Source: Thermomicrobiales bacterium
GTDB lineage: Bacteria > Chloroflexota > Limnocylindria > Limnocylindrales > CSP1-4
DNA: 7,314 bases
Assembly: GCA_004525275.1 (NCBI GenBank)
Contig: SPCO01000069.1
Location: 1 to 7,314, forward strand
Direction of reading: 5' to 3'
Of this stretch, positions 1 through 6,286 are shown in pieces. The first letter of the stretch is position 1; every line of letters begins with the position of its first letter. Made by a program: the position numbers and the translations under genes. A model generated the notes under the pieces. That model worked only from the letters and a program-made list of their open reading frames with translations, was not told where the DNA came from and did no database searches.

Positions 1-603
1 CGGACCCGCCGGAGGGCCGAGCGGTTTCGGTATGGCGCCGGGGTCTTCAAGATCGATTGGGCGTTGGACGGACCGGTGCCATGGGCCGCCGAAGGCCCGC
101 GTCGGGCCGCCACCGTCCATCTCGGCGGCACGCTCGACGAGATCGCCGCGGCGGAGGCCGACGTTGCCGCCGGCCGACATCCGGAGCGTCCCTACGTGTT
201 GTTCGTCCAGTACGCGCCGTGGGACACGTCGCGAGCGCCCGAGGGCAAGACGACTGCCTGGGCCTACTGCCACGTCCCAGCCGACTCCGAGGTAGACATG
301 ACCGATCGGATCGAGGCGCAGGTCGAGCGCTTCGCTCCCGGTTTCCGCGACCGGATCCTGGCCCGCGCCGTACACGGTCCAGCGGCCGTGGAAGCCCACG
401 ATGCCAACTACATCGGTGGCGACATCAACGGCGGCATCCAGGACATCCGCCAGCTCATCTTCCGGCCGTGGCCATCACTCGACCCGTATCACGTCGGCGA
501 GGGACTCTATCTGTGTTCGTCCTCGACCCCGCCGGGTGGTGGCGTACACGGCATGAGCGGGATGCTCGCCGCGAAGTCGGCACTGCGGCGCGACCTGCGC
601 TGA
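1..603 (+). CDS. Phytoene-dehydrogenase-like FAD-dependent oxidoreductase, C-terminal part (5' end outside window)
   Basis: The frame is open from the left edge to a TGA at 601-603, giving 200 visible residues without a start. The opening segment FRYGAGVFKIDWALDGPVPW (residues 9-28) is typical of the substrate-domain region of the COG1233 family (phytoene desaturase/carotenoid isomerase-like NAD(P)/FAD oxidoreductases). The end, from LYLCSSSTPPGGGVHGMSG (about residues 169-187) on, matches the C-terminal FAD-contacting Gly-rich motif, where a conserved strand runs into a PGGG turn and a helix. The N-terminal Rossmann GxGxxG dinucleotide site must lie upstream of the window. Members oxidise or isomerise polyenes or other hydrophobic substrates; which substrate applies here cannot be told. 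The gene converges on the minus-strand operon and shares no promoter with it. The family call is strong, the exact function open. Confidence 0.88.
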   Translation, partial: RTRRRAERFRYGAGVFKIDWALDGPVPWAAEGPRRAATVHLGGTLDEIAAAEADVAAGRHPERPYVLFVQYAPWDTSRAPEGKTTAWAYCHVPADSEVDMTDRIEAQVERFAPGFRDRILARAVHGPAAVEAHDANYIGGDINGGIQDIRQLIFRPWPSLDPYHVGEGLYLCSSSTPPGGGVHGMSGMLAAKSALRRDLR

Positions 604-624
604 CGAGTCCACGCCGCACACGGA

Positions 625-699
625 CCACGGCGCGCGGGTCCTAGGCGCGCGGGCCCACGGCGCGCCCACGGCGCGCGGGTCCTAGGCGCGCGGGTCCTA
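625..699. repeat. GC-rich direct repeats with CCTAGG cores
   Basis: A 29-base block occurs twice without mismatch, at 625-653 and 666-694. Inside it, the 15-base unit GGCGCGCGGGTCCTA is found at 629-643, 670-684 and 685-699, and its first ten bases recur at 644-653. Each 29-base copy holds a CCTAGG palindrome flanked by CGCGC/GCGCG arms, so either strand can fold into a short GC hairpin. The patch begins about 20 bases after the oxidoreductase stop codon. It may act in transcript termination or be a product of local duplication; the sequence does not decide this. Confidence 0.85.
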
Positions 700-787
700 C
701 CGGGCAGGACTCTCACCACCAGAACCGTAAGACCGATCGGACGCGCGAACGACCGCGTTATTGGGATCGATCGATCGTTCAGAGGCC

Positions 788-806
788 CCGATCGAGCACG
801 GATCGG
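788..806. other. Short perfect hairpin, possible weak terminator
   Basis: CCGATC (788-793) is the exact reverse complement of GATCGG (801-806), with a 7-base loop. It lies between the two converging genes, so it could help end either transcript. No T-run follows on either strand, so an intrinsic terminator is not demonstrated. Confidence 0.25.
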
Positions 807-893
807 CTGCCACCAGGCGACCGAGGAGCGCCCCGATGACGCCCGAATAGTCTTAGCGGTCCACCCATGAACGTTCCGCCACGTGGTTGAGCA

Positions 894-935
894 GCCGCAA
901 GCCGGTGGCCGCAAGCCGGGGGCCGGCAAGCGTGG
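894..935. repeat. Three tandem 14-base units (GCCGCAAGCCGGTG type)
   Basis: Units at 894-907 and 908-921 differ by one base. A third, degenerate unit follows at 922-935. The patch starts 11 bases past the stop of the membrane protein gene, reading along the minus strand. The GCCGG at 901-905 can pair with CCGGC at 923-927, so the patch could form a GC stem just after the operon's last gene. No T-run is present. Confidence 0.6.
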
Positions 936-946
936 GCCGTGGGTCG

Positions 947-1696
947 TCAGCCGGGAGCGAGCTCGCGCCGCAGCCAGACCCCGAACGCCAAGGCACCGAC
1001 CGCGGGGACAATGGTCAACGCCGTCAGAAGCAGCATCATCATCACGATCACGATTCGCACGTCCTCGATGGACTCCTCGACGACGCCGGACCGCAGGCGT
1101 TCGGCCAGCACCTCGGTACTGTCCCCGAGCTGACCGAGCGAGGTGGCGTTCGCGGCCAGCGAGGCCTCGTTGGCGACGAGGCCATCGGCGATCGCGGTCA
1201 ACCGGGAGTCGAGTCCCTCGATCGCACCGGCGATCCCACCCACGGCGTCCGCCGCCGGACCGAGTGGCGTGAGGCCCAGGATGTTGACCGCGCGGAGCAC
1301 GTCCCGAAGCGTTTCCAGATTGCTCCGGACGCCGATGATCGTGTCCGCGGCCGACGACACCGCCTCCTCCGTCCGATCGAGGGTCACCGAAAAGGTCTGG
1401 GCTGTCGTGGAAGCATCGTGCAGCGCACTGGCCGTCCGCTCCAGCGTGGTGGCAAGCGGATCCATCGCCGCCGACACCCGATCCCCGGCCGCGTCAACCC
1501 GGTTGTTGACGTACACCAAGGCAGCCAGCCCGAGGAGCGCCACGATGACCCCGATGATCCCGTACGCGATCAGCCCACGGCTCAAGCGCCCAATGCCGGC
1601 ACGCAGGTCCGGCAAGGGCGGCTCCGCCGGTGGAGCCGGCGGCCCCGCTGGGTCGGGCGAAAGCGGTCGGAATGCCTGGGTCAGATCATCGGTCAT
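947..1696 (-). CDS. Hypothetical protein with two membrane segments
   Basis: The product is 249 residues and belongs to no family I recognise. The N-terminus is cytosolic-looking and Pro/Ala-rich (about residues 11-30). It is followed by a first hydrophobic segment, about residues 42-63 (GLIAYGIIGVIVALLGLAAL). A long polar, Ala/Thr/Ser-rich helical stretch (about 65-210) has the spacing of a coiled coil or amphipathic helices. A second hydrophobic segment at about 214-241 includes a Met-Met-Met run and ends in a basic WLRRELAPG tail. Both ends are probably cytoplasmic with the helical middle outside the membrane, as in many signalling or scaffold proteins. The chosen ATG overlaps the upstream hydrolase stop as ATGA and has a GGAG eight bases before it (1705-1708). 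A longer open frame upstream (to 1942) only translates the hydrolase gene out of frame. It is last in the operon. Confidence 0.8.
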   Translation of the reverse strand: MTDDLTQAFRPLSPDPAGPPAPPAEPPLPDLRAGIGRLSRGLIAYGIIGVIVALLGLAALVYVNNRVDAAGDRVSAAMDPLATTLERTASALHDASTTAQTFSVTLDRTEEAVSSAADTIIGVRSNLETLRDVLRAVNILGLTPLGPAADAVGGIAGAIEGLDSRLTAIADGLVANEASLAANATSLGQLGDSTEVLAERLRSGVVEESIEDVRIVIVMMMLLLTALTIVPAVGALAFGVWLRRELAPG

Positions 1697-2457
1697 GGTT
1701 CCCACTCCACAACATCCCCGACCGCTGTCGGGACCATCTGGACGTCCGGGGCGAGTTCGGCTGCGTGCTCTACGAACGCGGCCGGGGGCTCGACCAGTCG
1801 TTCCGGGAAGACGCGCCCCAGAGCATGCGGCCAGTATGTTCCCCAATGGATCGGCAAGGCCGCGCGGGGGCTGATCATGCGCAGCGCCTGGGCTGCGCTG
1901 AGTGGGTCCAGGTGCAGACCACGACCGAGCGTCGGGCCCCAACCCCAGACCGGGATCAGCGCCAGGTCGATCGGCTCGCCGAGGGTCGCCATCCCCTCGA
2001 ACAGGGCCGTGTCGCCAGCGAAGTAGACCGTGTGTCGGCCGCGGACGACGTACCCGAGCGGTGGCGCGGTCGGACCGAGCGGCGGCCGAAACCCGGAGTG
2101 GACGGCCGGCACGGCCCGAACGGCGACGTCACCGATGTCGACCGTCTCCTCGACCGCGATCTCGCGGACATCCTCGAACCCGGCGGCCCGCAGCCACGCT
2201 CCCGCTCCGATCGGAACGATGACCGGTACGTCGCGCCCGATGCTCCGGAGTGAGGGCACGTCCAGGTGATCCCAGTGCAGATGCGAGATGAGGACCGCGT
2301 CGATCGACCGGAGACGTTCGCGGTCCGGCACCGGCTCGACGCGACGCAGCGGCCCGACCCGGGCACGCGTGACCGGATCTGTCAGCAATCGGATCCCGTC
2401 CATCTCGATGACGACCGACGAGTGACCGATGAAATCGACCGCGAGCCGTCCGGTCAA
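1693..2457 (-). CDS. Metallo-beta-lactamase-fold hydrolase, UlaG/NAPE-PLD-like (COG2220)
   Basis: This 254-residue protein carries the full metal-binding set of the superfamily. It has HLHWDHLD (H59, H61, D63, H64), H120 after the central strand, D149 in FAGDT, and H204 in LPIHWGTYW. The early GHSSVVIEMDG and LLTDPV segments (residues 11-29) are typical of the COG2220 branch, whose members include lactonases and phosphodiesterases such as UlaG and NAPE-phospholipase D. Length and motif spacing are normal, so the enzyme should be an active cytosolic zinc (or other divalent metal) hydrolase. The substrate is unknown. The start is TTG, sharing bases with the upstream stop as TTGA. No in-frame ATG or GTG lies close upstream and the conserved first strand begins right after it. 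No Shine-Dalgarno is visible, so translation probably depends on ribosomes finishing the ATPase gene. Confidence 0.92.
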   Translation of the reverse strand: MTGRLAVDFIGHSSVVIEMDGIRLLTDPVTRARVGPLRRVEPVPDRERLRSIDAVLISHLHWDHLDVPSLRSIGRDVPVIVPIGAGAWLRAAGFEDVREIAVEETVDIGDVAVRAVPAVHSGFRPPLGPTAPPLGYVVRGRHTVYFAGDTALFEGMATLGEPIDLALIPVWGWGPTLGRGLHLDPLSAAQALRMISPRAALPIHWGTYWPHALGRVFPERLVEPPAAFVEHAAELAPDVQMVPTAVGDVVEWEP

Positions 2458-4526
2458 CGCCAGCCACTGCGGGCAGCGTCGGGATACAGGCGGACCCGGC
2501 GGTAGGGCTCGCGGCCTCGCGACCGTGAAACGAGGTTGGCCCGCTCGGCCATCTGATGCTGGAGTCGGCGGATGTAGGCGTTCTGGGGTGATAGCTCTAT
2601 CGCCTCGGACGACGACAGGACGGACTCGATCGCGTCCTCCGTCTCGCGCATGGCCGCCTCGCGCGGGTCGATCTCGAGCGAGAAGATCGAGGTCAGGCTC
2701 GACTGCATCTGTGGGATCGTGTTGCTCTTGAGGACGTAGATCGGCAACGCCCGATCCTCCGCGTCGCGAAGCAGCGGGGTCTTCTGCTTGTACTCGTTGC
2801 GGAGGGTCATGACCACGTCCGCCTCGTCGACGTCGCGCGCGATGACGACCGGCAGTTGCAGGTCGCGGACTGCCTGTTCGAGCCGTTTACGGCTGATCCC
2901 CTGTGGCAGGACGCGCAACGTGGGCAACGGCGATCCGCCGGCAACGAGCACGGAGCCGCCATCGGGGCCTGCCTCGACCCCGAGCGGCAAGCGATCGAGA
3001 TCGTCGTCGCCAGGCTCGTCTGTATTGACCGGTCCGGTCCCGTCCTCCGCACGCATGGCATGCAATGCCCGAGCGGCCTGGTCGCGCCACGCCTTCTGGC
3101 GCTCGAGCTCACGAGCCTCTCGGGCCCGGGTCTCCGTGGCGGTCGCTGGTGTACTCCGCTCCAACGGACCTCGATCGGCGATCGCACCGGCGATGAATGG
3201 CGTCTCTGAACCGCCGGTCGAGGGCGGCGAGGCGAAGCGCTCACCTGGGATCGTGCCGGCCCAGCCGTCCTCCGATACGGATCCGCGGCTGGCCGGCTCC
3301 CGACTTGCGCCACCGCGGCTCGAACGCCAGCCGCCGGCCGCGCCGGGGCGATAACCCGGACGCACGCCGCCGCCCCGTTCAGCCTGGCGATAGCCACCGT
3401 TGCGGTAGGCCCCGTCGCCCCGCCAACCAGGCTCCATCTGCCACGGCGAACCGGCCCCCACCAATCCCGCAAACCGCTCCGCCCCGAGCTGCTCGCGCGG
3501 TGAGGGGCGCGGACGACCCTGGCTGCGGTGGACACCTTCCTCGTCGCGCCAGCGCAATTCCGGGGCGACCTGGTCGCCGCGCAACATGGCGTCGATCGTG
3601 TCTGCCACGTCCGCATGGACGACGACCCGCTCGCGATCGACGATCTCCACGATGACATCGAAGGTCGGAGGCGCCTTGCGCTCGAGAACGCTCTTCTGCG
3701 TGCGCCGGCGGCGGGCCTCCTCGTCGCCGAGGGTCACGCTCTGGATCCCGCCGATCAGGTCGGAGAGCGTCGGATTGAGCATCAGGTTATCGAGGTTGTT
3801 GCCGTGAGCCGTACCGATAAGCTGGACACCGCGTTCGGCGATCGTCCTGGCGGCGTGCGCCTCGAGCTCCGTCCCGATCTCGTCGATGATGATGACCTGG
3901 GGCATATGGTTCTCGACCGCCTCGATCATCACCTCGTGCTGCAACGACGGCGTTCGGACCTGCATCCGGCGCGCCTTGCCGATCGCCGGGTGCGGGATAT
4001 CGCCATCGCCCGCGATCTCGTTGGAGGTATCTACCACGACCACGCGCTTGCCCATGTCGTCGGCGAGGACTCGTGCCGCCTCGCGCAGCATCGTCGTCTT
4101 GCCGATCCCGGGGCGACCCATGATCAGGATCGACTTACCGGTCTCGACGAAGTCGTTGATGATCTCGATCGTGCCGAAGACGGCCCGTCCGATACGACAC
4201 GTCAACCCGACGATCTTGCCGTTGCGGTTGCGGATGGCACTGATCCGATGGAGCGTCCGCTCGATACCGGCGCGGTTGTCGTCCACGAAGGTCCCGATGT
4301 GTTCCACGACGAACGCCAGGTCGGATTCGGCGATCTCCCGGTCGAGCAGGCCCACCTCCGAGTCCGGGAACCGAGCCTCCGGCCGACGGCCGAGGTCCAT
4401 CACGACCTCGATCAGTGCCGATCGGTCCGGCAACCCGTTGACCGCGGCGATGATCTCGGGCGGCAGCGATGAGAGCAGGGCGTCCAGATCGTCGATCGAC
4501 TCGCGCGGGCGTTCGTCGGATCCCAT
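2454..4526 (-). CDS. AAA+ ATPase (Ycf45/SpoIIIAA type) with C-terminal R3H nucleic-acid-binding domain
   Basis: The protein has 690 residues from the chosen ATG. Residues about 1-120 form the N-terminal region typical of Ycf45-like proteins. The ATPase domain follows (about 120-310) with Walker A GRPGIGKTT (137-145), Walker B QVIIIDEIG (210-218) and a later GTAHGNN segment (238-244). A linker of over 150 residues (about 325-480) is rich in Gly, Arg and Ser, with RGG-like stretches, and looks disordered. A compact region at about 525-615 is followed by the R3H domain near the end, with its RRLQH core (R653, H657) and a basic tail. R3H domains bind single-stranded nucleic acid; the cellular role of these fusions is not established. 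A GTG at 4538 overlapping the upstream stop is possible, but the ATG has a strong GGAGG five bases before it (4532-4536), so it is preferred. The stop is shared with the TTG of the hydrolase gene. Confidence 0.9.
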   Translation of the reverse strand: MGSDERPRESIDDLDALLSSLPPEIIAAVNGLPDRSALIEVVMDLGRRPEARFPDSEVGLLDREIAESDLAFVVEHIGTFVDDNRAGIERTLHRISAIRNRNGKIVGLTCRIGRAVFGTIEIINDFVETGKSILIMGRPGIGKTTMLREAARVLADDMGKRVVVVDTSNEIAGDGDIPHPAIGKARRMQVRTPSLQHEVMIEAVENHMPQVIIIDEIGTELEAHAARTIAERGVQLIGTAHGNNLDNLMLNPTLSDLIGGIQSVTLGDEEARRRRTQKSVLERKAPPTFDVIVEIVDRERVVVHADVADTIDAMLRGDQVAPELRWRDEEGVHRSQGRPRPSPREQLGAERFAGLVGAGSPWQMEPGWRGDGAYRNGGYRQAERGGGVRPGYRPGAAGGWRSSRGGASREPASRGSVSEDGWAGTIPGERFASPPSTGGSETPFIAGAIADRGPLERSTPATATETRAREARELERQKAWRDQAARALHAMRAEDGTGPVNTDEPGDDDLDRLPLGVEAGPDGGSVLVAGGSPLPTLRVLPQGISRKRLEQAVRDLQLPVVIARDVDEADVVMTLRNEYKQKTPLLRDAEDRALPIYVLKSNTIPQMQSSLTSIFSLEIDPREAAMRETEDAIESVLSSSEAIELSPQNAYIRRLQHQMAERANLVSRSRGREPYRRVRLYPDAARSGWR

Positions 4527-4531
4527 CCTGG

Positions 4532-4536
4532 CCTCC
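4532..4536 (-). promoter_or_regulatory. Shine-Dalgarno GGAGG deciding the ATPase-R3H start
   Basis: GGAGG on the minus strand ends five bases before the ATG at 4526-4524. It overlaps the last base of the alternative GTG codon (4538-4536), which itself has no purine-rich site upstream. This supports the ATG as the main start and a 690-residue product. Confidence 0.7.
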
Positions 4537-4537
4537 A

Positions 4538-5605
4538 CTAGCGGACGCCGGCCGGCACGAGGGCCGGTTCGGCGACACGGACGAGGGTTTCCTTTATCAG
4601 GAGATTGACACTCGCGATCGACTCGAAACCGGCCTCCTCCAGGCGGCGATCGATCGGGGCCTCGTAGGTGCGAACCGGGGCGATGACGCCGTGATCGTGG
4701 CGATGGTCACCACCTTTGGACGTCGTCATGCCGATGGCTCCAAGACCGAAATCGACGAGATCCGCGACATCGGCCTCGGGCCGGGCAATGACCTTGAGAT
4801 AGTGCGGCTGATCTTCCTTCGCGACCCCGATCTGGAGGAACGCATCTAGCTGCGTCCCGTCCTTGCCGCCGTCCGGTGAGATCTGGACGAACCCTTCCAC
4901 GTCGGCAAAGCGCAAGATCGGGGTCAGGCTTGAGCGAGGCACCCGCCAGTGCGCCCCTTGGCGCTCCCAATCGACCAGTCGGATGGCCTCCAGCCGGGTC
5001 ACCGGTGCGGGAGTCACGGTGGCGTACAGCCGACTGAGTGGCAGCGCATCGAGAGTGGTCGCCGCGCGGATCCGACTACCTGTGGAACGCTCGTCGGCCC
5101 ACGGCGCGGGTAGCTCCTGGCCCGGCCGCCGGAACAGGACATGTTCCTCGCCATAGCGCATGAAGCCGGCCTGCATGAGGAGCTCGACGTTACCGTCCGC
5201 GTCGGCGCATGCCACGTGGAACCGCGCGGCCGCCCGCTTCGTTCCCTCGCGCAAGAGTTGCTGGATCAGGCGGTAGCGGATGTCGCCCGCGTTGGCCAAA
5301 CCCACAGCATCAAGCTCGACGATCGTCCACTCGTCGCGTGCAGGTTCCCGCTCAACGCGGACCAGCCCGGCGATCCGGCCATCCTCTTCGTACACGAACA
5401 TGAGGTCATTGGGTCGGAACGCCCCGAGGGGCAGTCGGAACAGGCTGAAGACGCCGATCGGCGGACTGTTGACCGGCAGGCCCAGAGAGCGCGTCTCGGC
5501 ACCATCGGACTGACAGAGACGAGACAGCTCGCCGAGCGCGGCGAGATCGGTCAGGCGCGCCGGCCGAACCTTGCCGGTGCTGCGCGGCTGGCGGAGCGTC
5601 GTCAT
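4538..5605 (-). CDS. GNAT-like N-acetyltransferase, probably two tandem domains
   Basis: The protein has 355 residues, about twice a single GNAT domain. The first half (about residues 13-160) has the usual GNAT order: VRPARLTDLAALGELSRL at the start, a central strand DLMFVYEEDGRIAGLVRV, a polar helix, and LLMQAGFMRYGEEHVLFRR at the end. The second half opens with a similar RIRAATTLDALPLSRLY (178-194) and ends with RRLEEAGFESIASVNLLIKE (320-339), which mirrors the terminal GNAT helix and strand. A clear acetyl-CoA pyrophosphate loop (Q/RxxGxG/A) is not obvious in either half, so one or both may be degenerate or bind another acyl donor. The substrate is unknown. The ATG overlaps the pdxT stop as ATGA. 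A GTG three codons upstream (5614) is possible but less likely. The TAG stop lies 11 bases before the next gene's ATG. Confidence 0.8.
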   Translation of the reverse strand: MTTLRQPRSTGKVRPARLTDLAALGELSRLCQSDGAETRSLGLPVNSPPIGVFSLFRLPLGAFRPNDLMFVYEEDGRIAGLVRVEREPARDEWTIVELDAVGLANAGDIRYRLIQQLLREGTKRAAARFHVACADADGNVELLMQAGFMRYGEEHVLFRRPGQELPAPWADERSTGSRIRAATTLDALPLSRLYATVTPAPVTRLEAIRLVDWERQGAHWRVPRSSLTPILRFADVEGFVQISPDGGKDGTQLDAFLQIGVAKEDQPHYLKVIARPEADVADLVDFGLGAIGMTTSKGGDHRHDHGVIAPVRTYEAPIDRRLEEAGFESIASVNLLIKETLVRVAEPALVPAGVR

Positions 5606-6258
5606 CGATCGCACCGGTGGTGACGCGCGGTCTGGGTCCTGCGAGTGGGGTGCGGTCGACGACCGGCCCCTTCACCCGGGTCCTCGTGTTCCGAGGCCAT
5701 GGTCGCCACGAGTCGGTGAAAACGGGTCTCGCCGGCGAGTTCCGGGTGGAACGCGGTCGCGATGATGTTGCGCTCGCGGACGGCGACGATGCGACCGTCA
5801 TCGAGACGGGCGAGGATGTCCACGTCGGGCCCCGTGCGTTCGATGATCGGGGCCCGGATGAAGATGCCGTGGATGAGCGCATCGCCGAGGATCGGCACGG
5901 ACAGATCCGCTTCGAATGATTCGAGCTGGCGGCCGAACGCATTGCGTTCGACGGTCACGTCGATGAGCGGCAGGATGGGCGACTCGTCACCGGCGATCTC
6001 GGCGGCCAGGACGATCATCCCGGCGCAGGTCCCGAAGATCGGAGCACCGCGGCCGGCCAGGTCGAGGATCGGTTCGCGCAGTCCCCAGCGCTCGATGAGC
6101 TGGCGCATGGTCGTGCTCTCGCCACCAGGCAGGATGAGCCCGCTGATAGCGGTGAGATCGGCCGGTTCCCGGATGCGGACACCCTCCACCCCGATCTCTC
6201 GGAGCGTGTCGAGGTGTTCGCGGAACGCCCCCTGGAGGGCGAGGACGCCGATCCTCAT
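5602..6258 (-). CDS. pdxT: Pyridoxal 5'-phosphate synthase glutaminase subunit
   Basis: PdxT hydrolyses glutamine and passes ammonia through PdxS to the PLP-forming site; twelve PdxT decorate a PdxS dodecamer in the cytosol. The 218-residue product begins MRIGVLALQGAFREHLDTL and has the family signature GLILPGGESTT (40-50). The class I amidotransferase triad is complete: C78 in FGTCAG, H171 and E173 in AFHPEL. The enzyme should be active. The family usually ends near residue 190; here about 28 further residues follow, rich in Arg, His and Pro (RRPHPTRRTQTARHHRCDR), running up to the ATGA overlap with the acetyltransferase gene. The start lies 28 bases after the pdxS stop, with only a weak GGCGG upstream. 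The much longer frame toward 6606 is antisense-like overlap with pdxS and is not used. Confidence 0.97.
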   Translation of the reverse strand: MRIGVLALQGAFREHLDTLREIGVEGVRIREPADLTAISGLILPGGESTTMRQLIERWGLREPILDLAGRGAPIFGTCAGMIVLAAEIAGDESPILPLIDVTVERNAFGRQLESFEADLSVPILGDALIHGIFIRAPIIERTGPDVDILARLDDGRIVAVRERNIIATAFHPELAGETRFHRLVATMASEHEDPGEGAGRRPHPTRRTQTARHHRCDR

Positions 6259-6286
6259 GTCGCGACCGCCGGCGAGGTCGTCGGTC

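Larger units (their letters stand above)
604..946. other. Convergent intergenic region without a supported gene
   Basis: This 343-base stretch separates the stop of the plus-strand oxidoreductase from the stop of the last minus-strand gene. Open frames cross it, but their translations are low-complexity Arg/Pro/Ala strings produced by GC-rich repeats, and they run on into the antisense of the oxidoreductase. It contains a GC-rich direct-repeat patch (625-699), a 6-bp perfect hairpin (788-806) and a 14-base repeat (894-935). Both flanking transcripts should end here, yet no classic hairpin followed by a T-run is visible on either strand. No tRNA or other RNA gene was recognised. Confidence 0.7.

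Noticed and set aside
625..699. CRISPR array
   Set aside because: The repeats are adjacent or separated by about 12 bases of similar GC sequence, with no unique spacers of regular length and no cas genes nearby.
507..929. 140-residue minus-strand open frame across the convergent region
   Set aside because: Its translation is repeat-derived Arg/Pro/Ala sequence continuing into the antisense of the oxidoreductase; no start signal or homology is visible.
887..2026. 379-residue plus-strand open frame with a His-rich run resembling a tag
   Set aside because: It lies antisense to the membrane protein and hydrolase genes. The His run is the complement of the codons for the Val-Ile-Met-Met-Met membrane segment.
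3528..4472. 314-residue plus-strand open frame
   Set aside because: It is antisense to the ATPase core of the ATPase-R3H gene, whose motifs are clear; its own translation shows no recognisable domain.
5141..5623. 160-residue plus-strand open frame
   Set aside because: It is the antisense of the first half of the GNAT gene and the end of pdxT, with no domain of its own.
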